A DNA stretch of 64,000 nucleotides from Icerya purchasi (GCA_039619475.1 CM077115.1:133932172-133996171), one strand, 5' to 3'; shown: positions 34,826 to 45,640, counted from the stretch's first letter. Made by a program: numbers and translations. Notes: generated from the sequence alone by a model not told the origin.

Positions 34826-36725
34826 ATGTTTTCCAGTCCGTCTCTGGCCTTGGGAGTAAAGAATGCTGTTACTAAAAACCATAAAGATCAAACGGAAGAA
34901 GAATCATCAGTTATGGATAACAGATCGTACTTTACACTTGGCTGCATTAAGAGGGGGAAAACGAAGTCAAGAGACGACGCAGATGAATACAGAGGTTTAA
35001 AGCGAAGAGTTCAGAAGGCAAGCCGGGAAGGTCATATTGCTTTCATTGATCAAAAGTGTCAAGAATTAATATCGTTGATAGAAAAGGTATAAAAATTGTT
35101 TTCTAAAGAGGTTCTAGAAACTTTCCAAAAGTTTTAAGTCGTACAGATTAGCTTTTCATTGATGAGTAAGGTGAAGTCCTGACGGAGCGAAAAAAGAAGA
35201 AATGTCAACTGCTCGTTTCAAAAGCTGTATTATCGGAAGATAAAGAGTCCGACATTATGACCGATGAAATATCGGGGCGATTACGGATCTGAAAAATGGA
35301 AAGGCCTCGGGCAGAGATAATATAGAAGCGGAGATCCTGAAGGCTTCGAGAAAAAATGCAGCTATCACTCTATGGCGGTTATGTAATTACGCAAAATTAT
35401 GTATGACGCACGGAAAAATTAACAAAGGGATGGTGCAAGTGTCAATACTGATATCGATATACAGGAAAAGCGAAGATATGCAATAACTATCGCATAATAG
35501 CTTTTTATTTCACAGGCAAGCAAGGTAAGAAGATATATTGAACGAACGATTAGAAACGTTTCTTAACAGCCGAATACCGATATGGGACAGGCTGGTTCCC
35601 GGTTAACATGAGAACAAATTCTTAATACGCGAATGATAATAGAAAAATACCGCGAACATACTTGGACACTTATCAAATTCGGTGAAGACTTCGTATAAGA
35701 ATAGTGAAATGCAGGATCGCTGGAGAAGTAACTTTCACATCGGAGTGTGACGTCCGGCAAAGAGATATCCTGTCGCCGCAACTTTTCACCATTTCGGGCA
35801 ATTGGAACGGAGGCGCATTCATTGGTTTTTTTTTTTCTTCGTATTCGTGGACTTCTTCACTCAACTCCAAAGATTATTTTCGGACGGAGTCGAAGTCCTG
35901 GTTTCGGCAGGATTGGTACGCGCTAGCTTGAATTTTTGGTGAAAGTTCTTCAATTCTTGAAAAGCGCGTTCCAGGGGCACCACGTGGAGGTTCCTGCCTT
36001 GCCCCCGCATTCATCGGTGACAAGAAAGTGTGTAAAGTACGCGAGGATGATGAAATGACGGCAACGGGTGTAGAAATAATGGAAATAATCGGACGTGTCA
36101 AGAGGTCAGTGAACAATATGGCCTAGTAATTAATACTACTAAGACGAAAATTACGGTGCTAAAAAAAGAGTGTCCCCCGAATGACATCTACTGTCGGGCA
36201 GATTTTGAAAATGTTTAGTTTTGCATGTATATACTTGGGATCACTAAGTGAAGCTAACGAGAAGGCTTATTGTCTGAAATATAAAGAAGAATTCCCGATA
36301 AGACTTGCGATTCGAAGAATTTAGCATACAACAAGAAACTGTCTCTGCGCACATAAGGAAAAAAAAGTAATAAAAACAATCATTTTCTTGATTTGACGAC
36401 GTGTGTCTGAAATTCGGATATGTTATCGAATGCTCTGTGTGGCGTGGAATGAACGGAAAATAAGTTTATCTGTACGAGAAGAGATGGGTAATGAACCGGA
36501 GCAGCTACACAAGTTATGTGAGCGATGTGAATCTATCAATTTTTCGGGCCCCACGTCGTAATACGAAATAGCGAAATCCAGAAAAGACACTACTGCACAC
36601 ACCCAGTGCCGGAGAAGAGTCAGAGTGTGTATGCACTGGACTGATGGACTAAGAGAGATAAATTTGGATCGGTCACAAGAGCGGTAGGAACACACGGAGG
36701 AGCGCTCACAAAGAACAGGAAAGCA
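34826..36725 (+). pseudogene. Decayed non-LTR retrotransposon (endonuclease-RT class)
   Basis: Segments on the plus strand in order: a pre-RT linker ending YRGLKRRVQKASREGHIAFI (34950-35050); RT start TDLKNGKASGRDNIEAEILK (around 35280-35345; usual form lKngKapGiDnip.EllK); ILISIYRKSE and NNYRIIAF (35440-35510); LNTRMIIEKYREHTW (near 35620); RIAGEVTFTSECDVRQRDI then LSPQLFTI (35700-35800, motif B); a damaged region instead of the ADD box; and a tail near 36420-36690 (AWNERKISLSVREEMGNE, WTDGLREINLDRSQER). Many stops and indels. This is the same class as the fragments at 1185 and 20040. It is the longest copy of that class here. Confidence 0.8.
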
Positions 36726-37584
36726 GATGATGACAATGATGGTTACATTGTAAAAGTACTTGCGTAATTTATACTGCTATTAAAACAGTTAAATATCTAT
36801 ATGTTGGTACAGTTTATAACACCAGATAAGTTAACTGAAAGTAAAGAACTTCGTAATTTTAAAAGAAATCGGTTCTTTTTCAGTATTTCAGCTCGATGAG
36901 CAGTAGTAAATTATATATTAATTGACGTGTTTAAAAGCGCAATAGTACGGGGGACATTATTCTGTCCTTTGCCATGTATAGATTTAGTGAATTTACGAAA
37001 ATAATTTTATCGAGTAATTATTTTATTATTTTTTCATTTTATTCTTTTAATTAAGCTTCTATAAAAAAAATTAAAATTTAATGCATTAACATATTATTCC
37101 TAGAGTGAATTTAGGCGAATCGTTATTTTCGATTTATCATGAAGGTCACTTATAAAACTCGTATCTAATTTTCTTTTTTTGCTGAAACTTCGAGTTTCAA
37201 ACGTACGTATCGCACTAAATATCAACGAGCCTTTCCATATACTAACACGTAAGCGGATGACATTGTGGAACAGAGAAATTTAAAATGGGAACAATCGCAA
37301 TTACTCGCTAGTAGCCGTTTTTCTATATTTATATTAAATTACATTATTTAAGAGTATATTTTTAATTTCTGTTTCTCAAGCTGGTTACGCTCGCCGTTAA
37401 AGGTGTACCGTGTTTATTATGTTCGCCTAATGGCGTCTGCGAAACCCAATTCCGTATTTAAAAACGTAGATAAATACATAATCTGTTTTGTTGCAATTTA
37501 TAAATATAAAATAAATAAATTCCCTTTAAAAGCAAACAAAAAAATAAGTATAAATTTATTTTAATAACTTAATAAATGAATATA
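36726..37584. other. AT-rich stretch, no gene seen
   Basis: Nothing recognised between the retrotransposon remnant and the mariner element. Confidence 0.5.
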
Positions 37585-38842
37585 TCAGGTGTATGCATAA
37601 GTCTTTTCCGGTTTCACCGAGAGATGGCTCTAGCCGAACAGTAGTACGCTGCGTATGAATTTGTCACTATGTCAGTTTGTTCGTCTGACATTAGCCTACA
37701 AACACACAAATATTCAGTCCGCCAAACAATCGCGTCTGTGTTGTATCGTTCAGTGATCATGTCGGCATTTGTGCCTGAAAAAGAAGAACATTTGCGGCAC
37801 GCATTGCTTTTCTTATTTAATCAAAAAAAAAAAAAAAAAAAAAAAAAGGCTGTGGAATGTCATCGTTTGCTGGTAGAAACATATCGCTCCATCGATTAGA
37901 AAAACGTGGTTTCGACAATTTAAAAGTAGTGATTTCAGTGTGAAAGACAATGCGCGTTCTGGTAGACCACAAAAGTGCGAAGACGAGCAATTGCAGGCGT
38001 TACTGGATGATGACCCAACTCAAACTCGAGAGCAATTGGTAAAAGCATTAAATGTGCCACAAGAAACAATCAGCAGACGTTTACGAGCAATGGGGAAGAT
38101 TCATAAACTTGCTAAATGAGTCCGCACGATTTGAATGAACGGCAAATGGAAAATCGCAAAAAGGTCACTTGTGAAATGCTGCTTCAACTCCACGAAAGAA
38201 AATCATATCTGTACCGAATTGTTATTGGTGACGAAAAATAGGTTTATTTTGAAAACGCGAAGAATCGTGGCTGTCACCCGGCAAAGCCGGTCCTTCAACA
38301 CCAAGGCTAAATCGCTTCGGCAAGAAGACCATGCTATGTGTCTGGTGGGACCAAAGCGGTATTTTGTATTATGAACTCTTGAAGCCCGGCGAAACAACGA
38401 TATTACCAACAAATGATCAATTTAAATCATGAATTGATCGCGGAATGGGCCACAAGACATGGCAAAGTGATTTTGTTACACGACAATGCGCCGTCTCATA
38501 ATGCAAAACCAGTGAAAGCCACCTTAAAATCGTCTAGATGGGAAATTCTTCCGCACCCGCCGTACTTCGTTGACGTGGCGCCATCTGACTATCACCACCT
38601 CTTTGCATCAATGGGGCACGCGCTCACAGAGCAGCACTTCAGCAACATTCGAGGAAGTTAGAAAATGGCTCGACGAATGGTTTGCCGCAAAAGACAAACA
38701 GTTTTTCTGGCACGCCTGAAAGATGTGCGAAGTGTGTAGAAGCCGATGGCCAATATGTTCAATAAACAAAAAGGGAATTTCCCTTGAAAATTATGAGTTT
38801 TCTTTACTAAAAAAACCGGCAAAAACTTATGCGTACACCTGA
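37585..38842 (+). mobile_element. mariner element, 1258 bp, with inverted repeats and TA duplication
   Basis: The left end TCAGGTGTATGCATAAGT and the right end (reverse-complemented) TCAGGTGTACGCATAAGT form imperfect terminal inverted repeats of about 30 bases. TA is present on both sides (37583-37584 and 38843-38844). Length and TA target duplication are standard for mariner. Between the ends lies one damaged transposase gene in sense orientation. Because both ends are near intact, the element could still be mobilised in trans in principle, but it makes no functional enzyme. Confidence 0.95.
37759..38765 (+). pseudogene. mariner transposase, DD34D type, inactivated
   Basis: The frame starts MSAFVPEKEEHLRHALLFLF and shows the helix-turn-helix half (RQFKSSDFSVKDNARSGRPQ; TQTREQLVKALNVPQETISR). 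The catalytic aspartates are at IGDEK, LLHDNAPSHN and VDVAPSDYH, with 34 residues between the second and third, which is the mariner DD34D signature. It ends KCVEADGQYVQ and a TAA, the normal mariner C-terminus. It is broken by a run of 25 A (37823-37847) near the N-terminus, several stops (for example after IHKLAK) and frameshifts. The usual YSPDLAPSDYH reads YFVDVAPSDYH. This is a dead copy, with enough preserved for subfamily assignment. Confidence 0.93.
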
Positions 38843-38844
38843 TA

Positions 38845-39633
38845 CCTCAATTTAAAGAAACGTTTTTGAGCCTAGGCCTTCATCAGTTAACAACACAGTT
38901 CAACTCAAACAATTGCGGGACCTATTCGCGAAACACCGTCATCTAGTCTACGTTGTTGTCAATTTGTCAATTTCATCCTGAATTTAGACAAAACGGGAAG
39001 TTACAGTTTCGGGCGGTTCGTGATCAAAGGATTTTTCATGAGGCAGTCGATAAAATTGATTTTATCTGAATGCACACATCTCTGCTTCTTTGCGGATTGC
39101 AACCACTTCATTTACATTCCTTTCGGCTGAAAAAAATATCGAATAAAGTCGTTTTCAGGTGAACAGCAGATACGGCTTAGAATAGATAACTTTAAATGCC
39201 GGATTGACCATTAAACACGAGATTCATTTTTTGTCCGGTTAAGTATTAAGCATTTTCAGAAGCGTTTGGTGTTTCTAGTAAATTACCACGTGTTTTTTCG
39301 TCACTTAGAGTTTATCCCGAAGTGCTGTCAGATATTGTGGCGTGCCGGGTTTTCTGTTGCGCATAATAAGCAGAACGTAACGTGAAAATCGAGGGCGGTA
39401 GAAAAATTCTGAGACTGCCAAATCAACGAAGAATAAGAAAATCATTTTAGGCCGCCGAATTCTCAGGCACAATTGATATTTAGCTTTTAGTTCTCCTCAC
39501 GAAGTTCCAAGGAAGTTTCCCCATTGACAGGTTTTTATAGACATAGTTTGCGATAGCACAGATTTACATGATAGGGGGGCGTAAAAAATGTATATTTATT
39601 AAATGGGAAGAAAAAAAAATAATATAAATATAT
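38845..39633. other. Non-coding stretch, no gene seen
   Basis: Composition is less AT-biased than average, but no protein or repeat was recognised. Confidence 0.4.
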
Positions 39634-39861
39634 CAGTGGCGGATCCAGGCGGAGGAAATAGGGGACATTCCCCCCACAAAGAACTAAAGCCTCTATAAAA
39701 AAAATTTGTTATAACAAAGAAACTTAATTTATGCTATAAAAGATTTGTATAAATTTTACCACCTATGGATTTAATTATAATATGTAATGCTGTTTTCTAG
39801 TAAAACTATTAATGTTACGTTTTCATTTTCTTTTAAATGTAATTATCATCGATCTTTTGTT

Positions 39862-39904
39862 ATTTTTAACCGACTTCAAAAAAGGAGGAGGTATTCAATT
39901 CGAC

Positions 39905-39942
<38 letters not shown>

Positions 39943-40702
39943 GTGTTACCACAGAACTTTCTTCTAGATGAAACGATTATTTTGATGATTCTTCTTTTAT
40001 TTGAAAGGTGGTGTTTGTCATGTGGTCCCATTTAAATTTGATCAAGGTCCGACCGGTAGTTTTTGAGTTATCCTTAATAATGCGGGAGATTGAAGCTTTT
40101 TAGATGCTTTTCATTCATGATTGTTTTCACCGTCGGATTAGATTTTTGACTTAAAATACTATAAATTTGCCAAATTACCATGGAAATGTAGCTTTTGGTG
40201 TTTTTACCGTGAAAATAAATGTTTTTTAATTTAATTTAATAAAAATGCACTAAAAAGTAAAAAATAAAATGCTTTTTTACAAAAAATAAATATCGATACT
40301 TGAAGGTTTATTATAAAAATTTTTAAAAAATGCACTAAAAAGTAAAAAATAATTACTCCCGATAAAATATATATATCAGAGTGATATAACACTTAAGTGG
40401 TGATATCGTAATTCGTATACAACATTAATTTTTTGGAGTTGGCATCAAATTCATATTAAAAGAATAATTAAAAACTGCATTAAATGTTGATTAAATTGTT
40501 CCTAACATGAATTTAATTCCAACTCTAATTAAGGTTTTAATGTTGTATAAGAATTACGATATCACCACTTAAGTGTTATATCACTCTGATATATATATTT
40601 TATCGGGAGTAATTATTTTTTACTTTTTAGTGGATTTTTTAAAAATTTTTATAATAAACCTTCAAGTATCGATATTTATTTTTTGTAAAAAAGCATTTTT
40701 AA
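39862..40702. mobile_element. Nested insertion with 8-bp flanking duplication
   Basis: ATTTTTAA occurs at 39862-39869 and 40695-40702, and the 825 bases between are absent from the two other copies of the host MITE. The insert starts CCGACTTCAAAAAAGGAGGA, then TATTCAATTCGACTGTA, a T run of about 29 and GGTGGTGTTTGTCATGTGGT. From memory this opening motif recurs across arthropod genomes. Its right half is the foldback at 40266-40699. The duplication is AT-only and could be coincidental, but absence from sister copies makes insertion firm. Confidence 0.75.
40266..40699. repeat. Long inverted repeat (foldback), about 434 bp
   Basis: The arms run inward from AAAATGCTTTTTTACAAAAA on the left and its complement on the right. 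They remain paired through ATCGATACTTGAAGG, TTACTCCCGATAAAATATAT, GGTGATATCGTAATTC and, less well, past GAGTTGG and AATTCAT (about 40457 and 40504). The word TGCACTAAAAAGTAAAAAATAA occurs both just outside (40247) and inside (40331) the left arm. No coding capacity. Confidence 0.85.
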
Positions 40703-41159
40703 TTTTTATTTTGCAATTTTAATTAAAAATTGTAGTTCAATGAGAAATATATAAACTTGCTCACGAACAAAGAGAATTCGGAATGGATTACTAAGAAAAA
40801 TAAAAAAGAAGTAAAGTGTCTATTAAAAATACAATCTTTCTTACTACTTTTAAACTGCCATATTTAAGGTATAATTTTTTTATTTCGTTTTATTTTTCAC
40901 TTCTAAAAATAAAAATTAAAAATTGTAATAATTATGTATTTTTAAAACATTTTTAAATTTCCAAAGAGGTGGTCGTTATTTGATTTTCTTTATGAAACAA
41001 CGTCCTTCTTAAATCTACTACCTGCCGTAGAAGATTTTATGTAATTATATAATCCCCCCCCCCATAAATGTCCTTCTGGATCCACCCCTATATATGTATA
41101 TGCATATGTATAGAAATAGTTGTAACACTTATGGAAGAGACTTTCAGACTTTCATCGAA

Positions 41160-41325
41160 TACTGGAGGTTGGTTCTTTTTTTTTCGGAATCAGCCATGGA
41201 TACATAAACCCGGTAGGAAAGGAATTTTTCTATATTCTGAATTTACAGAATCGACACCTGCGAACCAGTGCTATCCGAACGAAACTTCACTGTCCCTGAC
41301 TAACTAGGCTACGGCAATCGGCTTT
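41160..41325 (-). mobile_element. Candidate tRNA-derived SINE
   Basis: On the minus strand the sequence reads GATTGCCGTAGCCTAGTTAG (box A-like, TAGCCTAGTTAGTC at 41298-41311), then after about 35 bases GGTTCGCAGGTGTCGATTC (box B-like, 41248-41266). A non-tRNA body and an A-rich tail follow (GATTCCGAAAAAAAAAGAAC, near 41175-41190). That is the layout of a tRNA-derived SINE. It differs in sequence from the candidate at 5736-5962. Confidence 0.6.
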
Positions 41326-42954
41326 GTATTTCTTGCTGTAGAAAACGTTATGCACCTTTTCGGTTCTATTACTACATAATAAGCGGTACAGGTTTATTAC
41401 TTCCGGAACTTGAAAACAAACCTGTTCATCTTATATTATTAATCAGTCTGGCCGAAAGGGGCGACAAACAAAAATTGCACATTACAAACATTCTCATATT
41501 TTTTTCGGGGCACCGAATTAACATAAATGCGATAAAAAGAAATAAATTAAAAAAAGAAAAAAAACAGAAATTTAAACCCTTTGTGCGGGAACATAATGGG
41601 AAGATGTAGAGAGGGATGGATACCTTTCGAATTCTAGACAAAGCCGAAAAATGGCGCGAAGATTATAGAACAATAAGCTAAAAGAACTGTAATACTCTAT
41701 GCGCTGTTTTTCCTCCCTCCGCTTTCCTACTGCCCAAAGCGCTAACAAAGAAAAAGGCTTAAATGGAAATTCTTACACAGCCACTCCTGATATTTCTCCG
41801 CAATAGTGCAGCCGAGAACTCGACGGTTCTGCTGACGTGGCATTTTAATTTTCTCGGCTAATTCACCCAAGAGGATGCTTTACATAACTTACCACCGCCA
41901 GCTAGCATATTAACAGAGAGGGTGCTATGCATTCGAGCCTCTGGAGATGAAAAGTCCACAGCCGTTTTCCGTATTCCGTTCGACTGGCATACATGTAGTC
42001 TCGCTGCTGCATGACGACCGTTTACCGTACTCGTCTACATAGAGCTGCTCGTAAACTGAAACTAGAAAAATTGCGCAAAACGAACGCTTGTCTTCAGAAA
42101 AAATATGATGGGTAATTCTTCAAACGCCCGAGTTTCATTCAACAAACTCTGACTGATAATAGACACTGATACAGTCGCTTTTTCGGTTTCTGCACTTTTC
42201 GCGACTGTTTCCTATTAGCCGGTCTAATTAACGAGTTTTTACATTAAATCGTTTTCCTTCGGCGAATTCAAAATGCCCTCTTCTCCCAGGTCGCTGCCGG
42301 ACGGAATTTTCAAAGTAAACCGCGCTCGAACACTAAATACCATCTGCCATCGACCGCGTGACGAATTGTCGAATGAAACGGCGATATTTTTCAGGGAAAA
42401 AAAGGTTGCCGAATTTCGTACAGTAGAGAAATTGAAATGTCTCTCGATGGCATTTAAATTTGACTTTTACGGCGTTGTGACCTTTTCGGAATAAAGACGG
42501 AGAAAATGTTAATGGCTACTCTTCAAACGAGAACAGCCCCGTTCTCAGCGAACCGAGTTCCAATTAAAAGCGACTGCACTCATTTTCAATTCTGCGAATA
42601 TGTGTGCGGATGAGATGCCGAAATTTCGATTAAATCCACTTATCATCGACATTAAGCATAATTTTCGCCTACTCGTTTTTCACCTTATCGGACATTATTT
42701 CAGTTATTAACCGATTACGGTAATACATATGAAACAAAAATTCAATCGATACTTTTACACGGAAATCAGGGAAATTTTCGACACGACCGTTTTGAGAATT
42801 ATCGATCACAGATGAGGTTATTCGATAGTTCATTCGAACTTTGCCGAGAAAGTTCTAAATATATTAAGGGGTTCGCGCGTCCATGCAGCGCAAGTTTATC
42901 AAAAGGTCACTGTGTCGATAAGTTCACATGTTTATATGGAATTGTGTGCATGTC
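41326..42954. other. Block of single-copy appearance with elevated GC, possible regulatory DNA
   Basis: From about 41700 to 42900 the composition is clearly less AT-rich than the rest, homopolymers are rare, and no transposon motif is found. A 73-codon frame (42273-42494) does not resemble a known protein and lacks defensible splice sites. In a long intron or intergenic region this could be conserved non-coding DNA; unproven. Confidence 0.35.
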
Positions 42955-43054
42955 GTGCAATTGAAAATGATTCTTCTAAAAGAATTTTAGGAGAAAAAAG
43001 ATCGAGGCTTAACTCGCAGGCCTGAAGGGCTGAGTTTATATATATATATATATA
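42955..43054 (+). repeat. (TA)n-tailed repeat unit tail, split by the Tc1-like element
   Basis: CAATTGAAAATGATTCTTCT, then AAAAGAATTTTAGGAGAAAA and GCCTGAAGGGCTGAGTTTAT run into (TA)n. The same phrases with small changes are at 45797-45890. The (TA)n tract is interrupted by the Tc1-like element and resumes at 44755. Confidence 0.65.
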
Positions 43055-44754
43055 CAGTGAGCAACATAAACATTGAGACAAAGGTTAAAAAAAATTGAAA
43101 CAGGTGATATACGGAGAAAAAAAGCAGGTATAAATATCTAATTTATTGAAAAATGAACAAATGAACATCGCTCATCATAAATATGATAAAAAGAAAAAGA
43201 AAAAATAAACGTAAAACAAAAAAATTACAGCTGATACGAAAAAAATAGGCAACATAAATATTGAGACAGCAACATAAACATTGAGAACGAAAATTTAACA
43301 CGAAAAATTCGAAAATAACGGCTTCCTAATATTTTGTATTCAAACCTTTTGCTTGAATTACAGCACTCAAGCGTTGCGGCATCGACGAAACCAGTTTTTG
43401 CAAAATATAATACTGGAATTTGAGCCTATTCTTCTTGCAACCGCTGTTTGAGATGGGTAACACTAGTAATGGGAGTTTTCCGAACCTCTCGATCTAAATA
43501 ATCCCATATATGTATGTTCGATTGGATTACAATGATTACAATCGGGGGTGATTGAGGTGGCATCTCGAGTACACGCGGGCATTTATATAACAGCCATTGG
43601 CGCGTTTTATGCGCCTTGTGTTTAGGATCATTATCCTGATAAAAGTTAAACGTTTTCCTGATGTCCAATTTTTCAGCAGGCGCATGTAAGTTGTGCCGCA
43701 ATATATCAATATATACATCGGCATTCATTTTATCATCAATAAATACCAGCGAGCCGACAGCGGAAGCTGCAAAATACCCCCAAACCATGACATTTCCACC
43801 ACCGTGTTTAACCCCGTTATATTGAGATTCTTTTTTTCTAATTCGGTATTCGGCTTTTTCCACACTTTTCCATTTCCGTCGCTCCCAAAAATATTGAATT
43901 TCGACTCATCATAAAAGAGTACATTATTCCAGAAATTTTCAGTAACATCACTATACTTTAATGCGAATCCTAGGTGCTTTTTCTGATTCATCGTACTAAT
44001 AAAAGGTTTGAATCTGGCGGTGCGCGAATTATAACCCGTCCTTTTAAGAACTCGGCGTATCGTTTGCCCTGAAATTGTACTGCTACTTCTTGCGCATAAC
44101 TGAGTAACAATTTGAGGGACACTTATTTTTGGATTTTTTGCGACACAATAAAACGCTCATCATCTTGAGCCGATAGCTTCGCAGTCGTCCGGATGGCTTC
44201 ATAAAATTGATCCTGCTTTCTTTATTGAACCTGTTAATAATTCGGTAAACAGTAGCTCGCGACATTTTTTGATAGAGAAGTAATCTCTTGAACTGGTTTT
44301 CTTTCCACATGATGGAAGAGCACTAGTTGACGCTTATCAAACGAAATGTTTGACTTTTTTGACATTTTTGTTTAGAACACGCACGAATTTTAAAGTTATA
44401 CTAGGTAGCTGTGTACTATGAAATAATTGTTAAACAACTTAAAGAGTATTGCTCACGCGCATGCATGCATTATTAGCGTTTGCAGTGAATCAGGAAAAAC
44501 CCAGCGTCGTCAGTAATAGAATGAGTCACGCTGTCTCAATGTTTTTGTTGCTGTCTCGTCACGTACTTTTTTCGTATCGGCCGTAATTTTTTTGCTTTAC
44601 GTTTATTTTTTAATTATTTTTTTATCGTATTTGTGATCAGTAGTGTTCATTTGTTCGTTTTTCAATAAATTCGATATTATACCAGGTTTTCTCCCCCGTA
44701 CATCGCCCTTTTTATTTTTATAAACTTTTGTCTCAATGTTTATGTTGCTCACTG
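43055..44754 (-). mobile_element. Tc1-like element, 1700 bp, with long IR/DR-type inverted repeats
   Basis: The ends are CAGTGAGCAACATAAACATT on the left and its exact complement on the right, each bordered by TA (43053-43054; 44755-44756). Similarity between the ends continues inward for about 220-240 bases, and the motif GCAACATAAACATTGAGA recurs inside each repeat (about 43263-43280 on the left; about 44530-44550 on the right). Each terminal repeat therefore carries an outer and an inner copy, the IR/DR arrangement known from some Tc1/mariner elements. One damaged transposase gene lies between them on the minus strand. Confidence 0.93.
43326..44365 (-). pseudogene. Tc1-like transposase, inactivated
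   Basis: The minus strand starts MSKKSNISFDKRQLVLFHHV at 44365. It shows an HTH (KMSRATVYRIINRF) and GRLRSYRLKM, which in the neighbouring frame resembles a GRPRKL-type hook. The DDE part has the first Asp in NNVLFYDESKFNIFGSDG, then VKHGGGNVMVWGYFAAS, and the second Asp in FYQDNDPKHKAHKTRQWL. The third acidic residue should follow in SPDLNPIE but is lost: a 9-base duplication (GATTACAAT twice on the plus strand, near 43529-43546) turns it into SPPIVIIVIQS before IWDYLDREVRKTP. At least three frameshifts and a TAG at 43423-43425 complete the damage. Inferred spacing without the duplication is DD34E. Confidence 0.92.
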
Positions 44755-44809
44755 TATATATATATACATATATATATATACATATATATATATACATATA
44801 TATATATAC

Positions 44810-44860
<51 letters not shown>
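44755..44860. repeat. (TA)n/(CATATA)n microsatellite
   Basis: About 100 bases of TA with regular CATATA interruptions, continuing the tract that stops at 43054 on the other side of the Tc1-like element. Confidence 0.95.
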
Positions 44861-44865
<5 letters not shown>

Positions 44866-45101
44866 TACAACGTAATTCTTAGGAGAAAAAATGTTCCAAT
44901 TTTATGGAACGAAAAATGTCCCAATTTTATGTGCCGTTTGTTATATTTTTTTTTGTGTGATGTCAGTAAGAATTACGTTGTAAATTATGATCATTTTATA
45001 CAAAGTATAGAAGAGAAAGAGACAGAAATGAAAGCAAGAGGGATCAAGGGGCACAGCCCCTTGCGAGGCCAAAATGACCGAGTTTATATACATACATACA
45101 T

Positions 45102-45110
<9 letters not shown>
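44861..45110 (+). repeat. (TA)n-tailed repeat unit A
   Basis: Starts TTAATTACAACGTAATTCTT and ends GCCCCTTGCGAGGCCAAAAT, GACCGAGTTTATAT. A 15-base complementary pair (ACAACGTAATTCTTA, TAAGAATTACGTTGT) sits near the start and about 100 bases on. Adjacent to unit B in the same orientation. Confidence 0.75.
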
Positions 45111-45153
<43 letters not shown>

Positions 45154-45395
45154 TACAAAATGATTCTCAGGCTACCCCCCCACCCATTAGAAAAAATTTC
45201 TCAATTTTATGTAATGTTTGTTATATTATATAGGAATTTTGTGATTATATTATTATATTCATATGGACCGATTTAGAATTACGTTGTAAATTTTGATCAT
45301 TTTATACAAAGTATAGAAGAGAAAAAGACAGAAATGTAAGCAAGATGGGCCAAAGTCCCTTGCGAGGCCAAAATAGCCGAGTTATATAAATATTA
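45111..45395 (+). repeat. (TA)n-tailed repeat unit B with leading (TA)n
   Basis: A (TA)n tract (45111-45148) precedes ATTACAAAATGATTCTCAGG, CTACCCCCCCACCC, then GTATAGAAGAGAAAAAGACA and CCCTTGCGAGGCCAAAATAG, CCGAGTTATATA. It is closer to the unit at 18742-18983 than to unit A in its first third. Confidence 0.75.
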
Positions 45396-45640
45396 ATAGC
45401 ACGCCATTTTGACGCCAGAGGTCATCGGGAAAAGTGTCATGTCACGAAATTTGTCCTCAAAAAATGTCGAAATTTTATGTAACGAATTATGTAACGAAAA
45501 TGTAACAAAAAATTTGTCGAACAGCGTAGCTAATGAAAAAGTTTACTCTTCTGTAAGAATTATAGAAGAACTAGACCTGAGGGTGAAGGGGGCTGCCCAC
45601 TTCCGGGTCCCGAAGGGCCGAGTTATATATATATATACAC
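45396..45640 (+). repeat. (TA)n-tailed repeat unit C (diverged)
   Basis: It shares only the tail logic (GGGCTGCCCACTTCCGGGTC, CCGAAGGGCCGAGTTATATA). Its body is a 95-codon open frame rich in VTKNLSNSV-type residues that resembles no protein family and is probably fortuitous. Same orientation as A and B. Confidence 0.55.

Larger units (their letters stand above)
39634..41090 (+). mobile_element. hAT-like MITE family, copy 3, carrying a nested insertion
   Basis: It begins CAGTGGCGGATCCAGGCGGA and ends TCCTTCTGGATCCACCCCTA. The end reverse-complemented (TAGGGGTGGATCCAGAAGGA) gives an imperfect inverted repeat centred on GGATCCA, like many hAT-family termini. Without the nested block it would be about 630 bases and matches copies at 12866-13451 (reverse) and 18984-19280. 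TA-rich flanks prevent a certain 8-base duplication call. It has no transposase gene, so it is non-autonomous. Confidence 0.75.

Noticed and set aside
35704..36116. Opposing frames near 35.7-36.1 kb as separate genes
   Set aside because: They fall inside the decayed retrotransposon read on the plus strand (RIAGEVTF..., LSPQLF) and are shadows of it.
44728..45276. Longest frame in the TA cluster (182 codons)
   Set aside because: It is a translation of (TA)n/(CATATA)n microsatellite into alternating Tyr/Ile, plus repeat units; not a gene.
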